Part shown: positions 9,762 to 17,100 of the stretch, piece by piece
How positions within the stretch are numbered: position 1 is the stretch's first letter
Layout of the letters: each line of letters begins with the position of its first letter
Assembly (NCBI RefSeq): GCF_001720465.1
Contig: NZ_CP017113.1
Span: 1,364,001-1,428,000 of the forward strand
Direction: 5' to 3'
DNA: 64,000 nt
Origin: Porphyrobacter sp. LM 6
GTDB taxonomy: Bacteria; Pseudomonadota; Alphaproteobacteria; Sphingomonadales; Sphingomonadaceae
Notes under the pieces: generated by a model
Told to the model about the DNA's origin: nothing
The model's input: the letters and a program-made list of their open reading frames with translations, nothing else
Database searches by the model: none
Program-made: the position numbers and the translations under genes

Positions 9762-10898
9762 TCAAGCGGCGGCCAAAATCTCCGGCACGCTGATCGGCTT
9801 GGCGGTCAGGCCGGTGACCGATCCCGGCGCGGTGTCGAGCAGGATCGGATGCAGCCGCCCGGTGCGCAGCGTGCTTGGTGTGCCGATCACGAAGCTGCGG
9901 GTCAGCGTGGTTTGCCCGCGCCCTTCCAGCGTGACGTGCAGCAGCGGGATGAACAGCGCCGCGCGCCCCTGCCGCAGCACGGCGATTTCGGTCAGGGGCA
10001 GACGCACTTCGCCGGCGACGATGCGGCTCTGACTGGGGCCGATGCGGTCGATCCCGAACAATTCCTGCGCTGCGCCGGGCGAAGCAGCATTCCCATCGCC
10101 GCGCCGCGCGCTGACAAGCTGCACGGCGGCGCTGATATCGGTCACGGCCTGCCCGGCGCGGTTGGCGAAGGTCAGCTGGTACTGCAGCGTGAACATCATC
10201 AGGCTGCGGGTCGCGGCGGTGATTTCGAGCCCAACGTCGATCAGCGGGAGATCGGGCAGGAGGCCGTCCTCGGCTTCCGCTTCGGCAGGGGTCGCGAGGC
10301 GGAGCACCTTGGGCTTGCGCCGACGCCATAGTGCAAACCCGCCGAGCAGCAGCACAATCGCACCCGCGCCGCCAGCGGCCCACGGCCACCATGCAGGCCA
10401 GCCTCCGGCGAGGTCACCGATGGCGGGAAGGGCAGGGGCCGCGCTCGCCGCAGCGGGCGCTTCCTGCGCGGGGGCCAGTTGGGGTTTGGGGAGCGTTGCG
10501 GGCAGCGTCAGCGGATCGACCGGCGCTGCGGTTGCGGCAGGCGGAGGAGCTGGCACGGCACTGGCGGCAGGCGGCGGCGTGCGGGCCGCTGCGCGCCGGG
10601 CAGGTGAGGTGGCGGGGCGCGGCTGGTCGCCCGCGTCGGGTTCCGATGTCAGCACCGGGGCAGGCGCAATGCGCGGCGTGCCAGTTGGCTCGGCGGTTGG
10701 GGCGGCACGCGGGGGGATCGCCACGCCCGCGCGCTCGTCTGCCGGGCCTGCCGGGGCAGGTGTCGGCGTCGGGGTGGGCTGGGGCAGCGAAAAGCCGGTC
10801 GGCGCATCCTGCGCGGCGAGCGGCGCAAGCGGCATCAGCGCCAGCAGCAGCGCGGCGGCAGAATGGCGGAAGGGGTGACGGGCGGGTCGGGCAATCAT
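9762..10898 (-). CDS. Signal-peptide protein with Pro/Ala-rich linker and one transmembrane helix (unknown function)
   Basis: A 378-residue protein I do not recognise as a named family. It starts with a signal peptide (SAAALLLALMPLAPLAAQ, cleavage near residue 29). About 150 residues of Pro/Ala/Thr-rich low-complexity sequence follow. A transmembrane helix (AAGGAGAIVLLLGGFALW) is followed by an Arg/Lys stop-transfer (RRRKPK). The C-terminal cytoplasmic domain of about 140 residues has a beta-sandwich-like pattern (LMMFTLQYQLTFANRAGQAV). The topology suggests an envelope anchor or sensor, but no catalytic motif is visible. The ORF can be extended upstream to 11066, but the Met at 10898 creates the signal peptide, so it is the chosen start. 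The gene is divergent from queF. Confidence 0.7.
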   Translation of the reverse strand: MIARPARHPFRHSAAALLLALMPLAPLAAQDAPTGFSLPQPTPTPTPAPAGPADERAGVAIPPRAAPTAEPTGTPRIAPAPVLTSEPDAGDQPRPATSPARRAAARTPPPAASAVPAPPPAATAAPVDPLTLPATLPKPQLAPAQEAPAAASAAPALPAIGDLAGGWPAWWPWAAGGAGAIVLLLGGFALWRRRKPKVLRLATPAEAEAEDGLLPDLPLIDVGLEITAATRSLMMFTLQYQLTFANRAGQAVTDISAAVQLVSARRGDGNAASPGAAQELFGIDRIGPSQSRIVAGEVRLPLTEIAVLRQGRAALFIPLLHVTLEGRGQTTLTRSFVIGTPSTLRTGRLHPILLDTAPGSVTGLTAKPISVPEILAAA

Positions 10899-11053
10899 GG
10901 CGCAGCAGGGGATGTGGCATAGCGGGGGTGAACCGGCGCTGTCTGCATTAGGGGCGGGGGCGCGCGTGCGTCCAGCCTCGCTGCCACCGTCCGCCTCATG
11001 CCAGCGCGCGTTCGGCGCTTGCGCGGGCTTTTCATTCGGGGCAACAGCGCCGC

Positions 11054-11527
11054 ATGGAATCGACACCCGATCAGCCCGCCCGCTCGCCCCAGTTCCTCGG
11101 CAAGGAGACGCCGCTGCCGACGTCGCCCGAAACGGCGGTGCTCGACTACGTGCCCAATCCGCGTCCGGGCCTGACCTATCTGGTGCGGTTCGTCTCGCCG
11201 GAGTTCACCTCGCTGTGTCCGGTGACGAACCAGCCCGATTTCGCGCATCTGGTGATCGATTACGTGCCGGGCGAAACGATCGTCGAGAGCAAGAGCCTCA
11301 AGCTGTTTCTCGGGAGCTTCCGCAACCACAACGGCTTCCACGAGGATGTGACCGTGGGCATCGGGGTGCGATTGTTCGAGGAGATGCGTCCGCAGTGGCT
11401 GCGCATCGGCGGCTACTGGTATCCGCGCGGGGGCATCCCGATCGACGTGTTCTGGCAATCGGGCGCGCCGCCGGCTGATCTGTGGCTGCCCGATCAGGGC
11501 GTATCGCCCTATCGCGGTCGCGGCTGA
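11054..11527 (+). CDS. queF: NADPH-dependent 7-cyano-7-deazaguanine (preQ0) reductase
   Basis: A 157-residue type I QueF that reduces the nitrile of preQ0 to preQ1 in queuosine synthesis. The catalytic Cys is in [13 protein letters not shown] (about residue 56). The QueF signature [15 protein letters not shown] lies near 78, and the substrate-binding HNGFHED follows. The short length matches the unimodular form (type II enzymes are nearly twice as long). No other queuosine genes flank it. I looked for a preQ1 riboswitch in the 155-bp upstream region and saw none. Confidence 0.95.
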   Translation: MESTPDQPARSPQFLGKETPLPTSPETAVLDYVPNPRPGLTYLVRFVSPEFTSLCPVTNQPDFAHLVIDYVPGETIVESKSLKLFLGSFRNHNGFHEDVTVGIGVRLFEEMRPQWLRIGGYWYPRGGIPIDVFWQSGAPPADLWLPDQGVSPYRGRG

Positions 11528-11544
11528 CGGGGTTTCGGGGCGGT

Positions 11545-11577
11545 TAGACCCCCTCTAGACCCCCGTTAGACCCCCCT
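11545..11577 (+). repeat. Three short tandem TAGACCCCC repeats
   Basis: Three imperfect copies of an 11-12 bp unit containing TAGACCCCC lie just after the queF stop. Related units occur in the 3' end of the siroheme synthase gene (38044-38106). Confidence 0.6.
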
Positions 11578-11586
11578 TAGGCCGGC

Positions 11587-11622
11587 AAAGCGGGGATGTT
11601 CCACGTGGAACAATCCCCGTTT
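11587..11622. terminator. Bidirectional hairpin terminator built around a parS core
   Basis: Between the convergent queF and GGDEF/EAL genes, CGGGGA (91-96 of the 11500s) pairs with TCCCCG (11614-11619) and continues, after one bulged A, into the 16-bp parS palindrome. The stem is flanked by AAA on the left and TTT on the right, so it can terminate transcription from both sides. Confidence 0.65.
11597..11612. promoter_or_regulatory. parS-like ParB binding site
   Basis: The sequence TGTTCCACGTGGAACA is a perfect 16-bp palindrome matching the known parS consensus TGTTNCACGTGNAACA bound by chromosomal ParB. It lies in a noncoding gap of about 100 bp. In alphaproteobacteria parS sites cluster near oriC, so the window is probably origin-proximal. 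No parA or parB gene is in the window, and I saw no second copy. Confidence 0.8.
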
Positions 11623-11632
11623 GGCGGGGTGG

Positions 11633-13813
11633 TTACATCGCCAGATCGAGCTGGAGGAAGCGCGGCACGGTCTTGTTCGCCTCGCGCCACTTGGCGAGCG
11701 GGAAAGCCCCCGGCCCCAGCGCCGCCAGCGGGATCCCCGCCTCCGCCAGCGCATAAGGCGAAATGCGGTGCCGGGTCATGAACCCGCCCGTGCCGTCGCT
11801 GATCATCGGCGTTTCGAACTTCAGCCCCTGCGAGCTCTCGGAGGCGTTGACCACCTGGCTCACCACCAGCTGCCCATGCCCGAGATCGAGCACCACATCG
11901 GTCCCCACCGGCACCCCGGCGAGCCCGTTGATCCGCGCGCCCGTCTTCGACAGGTTGCGCAGGATCACGTCGTAATAGTGGTCTTCGTTGATCAGCCCGA
12001 CCCGCTTGAAAATCGTGATGCGGTCGGCGCGGTGGCGCGGCGGGCCGCTCGGCGCGACGTTCATCGCCCCGTTAGCAAAGCGCTTCAACACCTCGTCCTG
12101 CAACAGCGGGCGCGAATAGATATAGCCCTGCACCAGATCGGCGCCGCGCTCGCGCACCAGCGCGAGTTCGTCCATCGCCTCGACCCCCTCGGCCACGGTC
12201 TCCATCCCCAGCGCCTTGGCCAGCGCGACGATAGCGGTGATGATCGCCGGGTTGATGTCGCCGTTCTCGGTGCAGCCGCGCACGAAGCTCTGGTCGATCT
12301 TGATCTTGTCGAAATGGCCGTGCTTGAGATAGCCGAGCGAGGAATAGCCCGTGCCGAAATCGTCGAGCGCCAGGCTGACGCCCAGCTTCTTGATATCACG
12401 GAAGATTGCATCGACCTTCTCGAGATCACCGACGAACACGCTTTCGGTGATCTCCAGCACCAGCCGTGAAGGGCACATTCCCGACGCTTCGAGTGCCGCC
12501 GCGACGGTTTTGCGGTAGCCGTTGTGGATGAACTGCTTGGCCGAGACATTGACCGCGACGCGGATCGAATCCGGCCACTCCATCGCGTCCTTGCACGCCT
12601 GCCGCAGCGCCATTTCGCCGAGCTTGATGATGAGATCATCGTTCTCGGCAATCGGGATGAAGTCGGAGGGCGAGATTTCCGTCCCCTCTTCGTCCTGCCA
12701 GCGCAGCAGCGCCTCGAAGCACTTCACCTCGTTGGTGTCGGGATTGACGAGCGGCTGATAGGCGATCTTCAGCTCGTTCCTGTCGAGCGCGTCGCGTAAC
12801 CGGTCGCCCAGCACTGCCGATTTCGACGCCGCCTCGCTCAGATCGCTGGTGTAGAAGCAGAAGGTCCCGCTGCGGGTTTCCTTGGCGGAATAAAGCGCCA
12901 TGTCGGCCGCGCGGGTCAGCTCGTCGGCGTCGATCCCGTCATAGGGCGCAATCGCGATCCCGACCGAGGTGCCGATGATCGCCCGACGGCCATTGATCTG
13001 GTAGGGCTGGGAAATCGACTGGACGATCCGGTTGGCCAGCTCGCCCAGAGTGCCGCGATCGTCCATGTCGGGCAGGATCACCTGGAATTCGTCCCCACCC
13101 AGACGGCCGACCTCGCCATGGTCCTTGACGATCGAGGCGAGGCGCTTGGCAACCTGGCGCAGCAGCTCGTCGCCGGCCGGGTGGCCCATCGTGTCATTGA
13201 CCTGCTTGAAGCGGTCGAGATCGAGCATCATCAGCGCGCAGCTGCGCTGGCTCTGGCGGAAGGCAGAGAGCGTCGCATTGAGCCGTTCGCTGAGCTTGCG
13301 GCGGTTGGCGAGGCCGGTCAGTTCATCGACCTGCGATTGGCGTGCGACCTGCGTTTCATAGGTGTACTGCGCCGAGATATCGACCGCGCTGCCACGATAG
13401 CCGCAGAACGCGCCTTCCGCATCGAGCAGCGGACGGGCGTTGAGCCGCCACCAGCGGGTGGTGCCATGGGCGGTGGGAATGGCGACGATCTGCTCTTCGA
13501 GCTTGGAGCGAGTGCGCAGCTTGAAGGAAAGGGCGCGCTGGGTCGGGGCGCCGGGTTCTTCTTCAATATCCTGGAAGACCTCTTCGATCGGTTTGCCGAT
13601 CAGAGTCCCCGCGTCGGCGCCGATATCCTGAATGGCGCGCGATGAGAGGAACACCAGCTTGCCATCGGCGTCAGTGGCCCAGAACATGCCAATGCCGAGT
13701 TCCTCGACGTCACCGAGCACCGCAGTCCGGTCGACCCGCAATGCAGGCGCAGCAGAGCCACTGCCGGCATGTGCGGCTTTCTTCCGTCCGTTTTTGCGAA
13801 ACCCCAACGCCAT
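11633..13813 (-). CDS. PAS-GGDEF-EAL-PilZ cyclic-di-GMP signalling protein
   Basis: A 726-residue cytoplasmic protein. A PAS sensor domain covers about residues 30-150 and a diguanylate cyclase domain about 160-325 with intact GGDEF at 239-243. A phosphodiesterase domain covers about 345-590, with FEALLRW, NVSAKQF, the DDFGTGYSS loop and KIDQSFV, all catalytic positions retained. The C-terminal PilZ-like domain (about 605-700) has the N-L-S-K-T-G form of the [D/N]xSxxG motif and an Arg pair upstream, so it may bind c-di-GMP. I see no RxxD inhibitory site before GGDEF. The net direction of turnover cannot be predicted. It is divergent from the propionyl-CoA synthase gene and convergent with queF. 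Confidence 0.92.
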   Translation of the reverse strand: MALGFRKNGRKKAAHAGSGSAAPALRVDRTAVLGDVEELGIGMFWATDADGKLVFLSSRAIQDIGADAGTLIGKPIEEVFQDIEEEPGAPTQRALSFKLRTRSKLEEQIVAIPTAHGTTRWWRLNARPLLDAEGAFCGYRGSAVDISAQYTYETQVARQSQVDELTGLANRRKLSERLNATLSAFRQSQRSCALMMLDLDRFKQVNDTMGHPAGDELLRQVAKRLASIVKDHGEVGRLGGDEFQVILPDMDDRGTLGELANRIVQSISQPYQINGRRAIIGTSVGIAIAPYDGIDADELTRAADMALYSAKETRSGTFCFYTSDLSEAASKSAVLGDRLRDALDRNELKIAYQPLVNPDTNEVKCFEALLRWQDEEGTEISPSDFIPIAENDDLIIKLGEMALRQACKDAMEWPDSIRVAVNVSAKQFIHNGYRKTVAAALEASGMCPSRLVLEITESVFVGDLEKVDAIFRDIKKLGVSLALDDFGTGYSSLGYLKHGHFDKIKIDQSFVRGCTENGDINPAIITAIVALAKALGMETVAEGVEAMDELALVRERGADLVQGYIYSRPLLQDEVLKRFANGAMNVAPSGPPRHRADRITIFKRVGLINEDHYYDVILRNLSKTGARINGLAGVPVGTDVVLDLGHGQLVVSQVVNASESSQGLKFETPMISDGTGGFMTRHRISPYALAEAGIPLAALGPGAFPLAKWREANKTVPRFLQLDLAM

Positions 13814-14116
13814 TGGCTATCCTCGTTATCTTCGCGGTTGGGCCCTGTGCCGTGGGTCGCGTGGCCCTTTGCCTGGGCCCGCCGGCCCGAGCCGATCCTC
13901 TTAGAGCGAGGGAATTGAGGATTCGTTACCCATCCGCGTGCCCCGTCGGGATGCGCAAAGGGGGCTGGAACGGATTGGCAGCAACCGCGTTATCGGACTG
14001 TGTGCCCGCCTTGGCATAATGATGCCAAAGGCGGATGCTCGACGTAATTTTGCTACATCACTGCGGGCGTTCGGGATCGCGCATCGCAGGTTTGGCGACA
14101 GTCTGGGGACGGTGTC
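13814..14116. other. Intergenic region between the c-di-GMP gene and propionyl-CoA synthase
   Basis: About 300 bp without a convincing gene separates two divergent genes and must hold both promoters. The only clear structure is the dyad at 14011-14028. A stop codon at 14045-14047 limits how far upstream the propionyl-CoA synthase frame can extend. Confidence 0.5.
14011..14028. promoter_or_regulatory. Candidate operator dyad upstream of propionyl-CoA synthase
   Basis: TTGGCAT and ATGCCAA form a perfect 7-bp inverted repeat around AATG, and the flanks (CCGCC before, AGGCGG after) extend the symmetry with one slipped base. Its position, about 90-100 bp before the likely translation start of propionyl-CoA synthase, fits an operator. 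The binding protein is unknown. Confidence 0.45.
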
Positions 14117-14167
14117 ATTCTGAAAGAGATCCTGCGCGAGGCCGCGCCTGCTGTCCGTACCAATCGC

Positions 14168-17100
14168 GTGCAAACCCGCGCCCAGTGGGACGCGATGCGT
14201 GCGGCTGTTCTGGCTGATCCGGGCGCCTTCCACGGCGAGATTGCCGGGCGCAACATGCATTGGTTCGTGGCCGATATCGGCCCCTCGGGCGCGTGGATCG
14301 CACGGGGCGAAGATGGCCGCTGGCACGGCTGGGATGCGGCGAGCGCTGCGCCCGTCAGCCCCGATCTGTCCGCCGGCTTCACGCCGTGGCACACCGGCTT
14401 CGACGGCAGCAACCCGCCGCACTGGCGCTGGTTCGTGGGCGGGCGCACCAATGCCGCCTTCTCCGAACTCGATCGCCACGTGCTCGCCGGCCACGGCGAT
14501 GAAGCCGCGCTGATATTCGAAGGCGACCGCTGGGATATGTCCGCCAGCGGCGGCAAGGGCGCGCCGATCGACTGCTTCACCGTAAGCCGCAAGCAATTGC
14601 TGCTCGAAGTGGCCAAGTGCGCGGTTGCGCTTGAAGCGCTGGGGCTGAAGCCCGGCGATCGCATGGCGCTGAACATGCCCAGTATCGTGCCGCAGATCTA
14701 CTGGACCGAAGCGGCCAAGCGCATGGGCGTGGTTTATACCGCAGTGTTCGGCGGCTTCTCGGACAAGACCCTGTCCGACCGCATCGCCGATACCGGCGCG
14801 CGGGTAATCGTCACCTCCGACGGCAGCTACCGCAACGCGCAGGTCGCCGCCTTCAAGAACGCCTATACCGACCCAGCGCTCGACAATTTCGTGCCGGTGA
14901 CAACCGCGCTTGAGATCCTCTCGGGCCTCGACCTCGGCCTGCCCGAAGCTGACGCTGCGACCATCCTCGATACCGTGCGCGAGGCGCTGGCGGGCGAGAT
15001 TACGGTTGACCGGTCGGACGTGATGCGCGGCGTGGGCCGGGCGCTGATCAATCTTGGCGCCGAGGGCCGGATCACCAGCGCCGATGCCGCGCGGGTGCGG
15101 ATCGCGATCGCCTCCAGCCTCGTCACCCTGCCGCCGCGTGTCGAGGCGGTGATCGTGTGCCGCCACACCCACCAGCCCGACATGATCTGGCGCGAGGAGC
15201 GCGACCGCTGGAGCCATGAACTAACCGACGCGGCGCTCGTCGCCGTGCTGGAGAAGGCGCGCGGGGCGGGCTTCAACGTCGCATCCGAAGCTGACCTGCT
15301 GGCGTTGCCTGACAGCGATTTCGTCCGCGCGATCTGGGCCTCGTCGAAGCCGATGCCGGTCGATGCCGATTATCCGATGTTCTTCATCTACACCTCGGGT
15401 TCGACCGGCAAGCCAAAGGGGATCGTCCATTCGCACGGCTATGCCGCAGGCGTGGCCGAGACCATGGCGGCGAGCTTTGATGCGCGCCCGGGTGATACGC
15501 TGTTTGTGGTCGCCGATCCGGGCTGGATTACCGGCCAGAGCTACCTGATCTGCGCCCCGCTGATGACGCGGGTGACCTCGCTGGTGAGCGAAGGCTCGCC
15601 CGTGTTCCCCCACGCCGGCCGCTTCGCCTCGATGATCGAGCGGCACAATGTGACGATCTTCAAGGCGGGTGTGACCTTCCTCAAGTCGATCATGTCCGAT
15701 CCGGCGAACCTCGCCGAGGTCGAACGCTACGACATGAGCGGATTGCGCGTGGCGACCTTCTGCGCCGAGCCGGTCAGCCCGTCCGTGCAGGCCTTCGGGA
15801 TGGAGCACGTTACCCCGCGCTACATCAATTCCTACTGGGCGACCGAGCATGGCGGGATCGCCTGGACGCACATGTTCGGCAACGACGATTTCCCGCTGCG
15901 CCCCGACGCGCACGCCTATCCGCTGCCGTGGATCGTTGGCGATGTCTGGGTCGAGGACGAGGCGGGGGGCGCTGCGCAGGTGCCCTTCACGCGCGCCGAT
16001 GCGGGCGGCGTGCCGTGGCGCAAGGCGGAAGTGGGCGAGAAGGGCGAGATCGTGATCGCCGCGCCTTACCCCTATCTCGCGCGAACCATCTGGGGCGATA
16101 TCGCGAGCTTCAAGGTTGAAGATGGCCGGGTCGATCCCGCTTGGCGCGGCGATGCGGCGCGGTGGGAAGATGGCTATTGGCGGCGCTGGAAGGGCGCCTG
16201 GGCCTATACCCAGGGCGATTTCGCAATTGCCCATGCTGATGGATCGTTCTCGCTTCATGGCCGCTCGGATGACGTGATCAACGTCTCGGGCCACCGCATG
16301 GGGACCGAGGAGATCGAGGGCGCGGTGCTGCGCGACAAGACGCTCACCGCCGATAGCCCGGTCGGCAATGTGCTGGTGGTCGGCGCGCCCCACCGCGAGA
16401 AGGGGCTGACCCCGCTCGCCTTCGTGGTGCCGGTCGCAGGCCGCAAGCTCACGCACGAGGACAAGCGTCGGCTGTTCGACCTCGTCCGCACCGAAAAGGG
16501 CGCGGTTGCGGTGCCGGCGGACTTCATCGAAGTCTCGCAATTCCCCGAAACCCGCAGCGGCAAATATATGCGCCGCATGGTCCGCGCGCTGGTGGTGGGC
16601 GAGGACGTCGGCGATGTCACCACGCTCCGCAATCCCGAGGCGCTGGACGAACTGCGCAAGGTCATCGCCGACTGGCAGCGCAAGCAGCGCATGAGCGACG
16701 AACAGGCGCTGTTCGATCGCCACCGCTACTTCCTCGTCCAGTACAACACGGTTGCGCCGGGCAAGCAGGTGGCGACCGTCACGGTCACCAATCCGCCGGT
16801 CAATGCCTTGAACGAACGCGCGATTGACGAGCTGGTGCTGGTCACCTCCACCCTCGCGCGCGACGACAATGTCGTGGCGGTGGTGTTCACCGGCGAGGGC
16901 ACTTCGTCCTTCGTCGCGGGTGCCGACATTCGCCAGATGCTCGAGGAAATCCACACCGCCGAAGAAGCGATGGTGCTGCCCAACAACGCGCACCTCGCCT
17001 TCCGCACCATCGAGAGCATGGGCAAGCCCTGCGTTGCGGCGGTGCAGGGCGTGGCGCTGGGCGGCGGGATGGAATTCGCGCTCGCGTGCCATTACCGCAT

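Noticed and set aside
10899..11053. preQ1 riboswitch before queF
   Set aside because: No preQ1 aptamer pattern or pseudoknot was visible in the 155-bp gap.
11545..11577. Tandem units considered as a CRISPR array
   Set aside because: Units are 11-12 bp and contiguous with no spacers of constant length.
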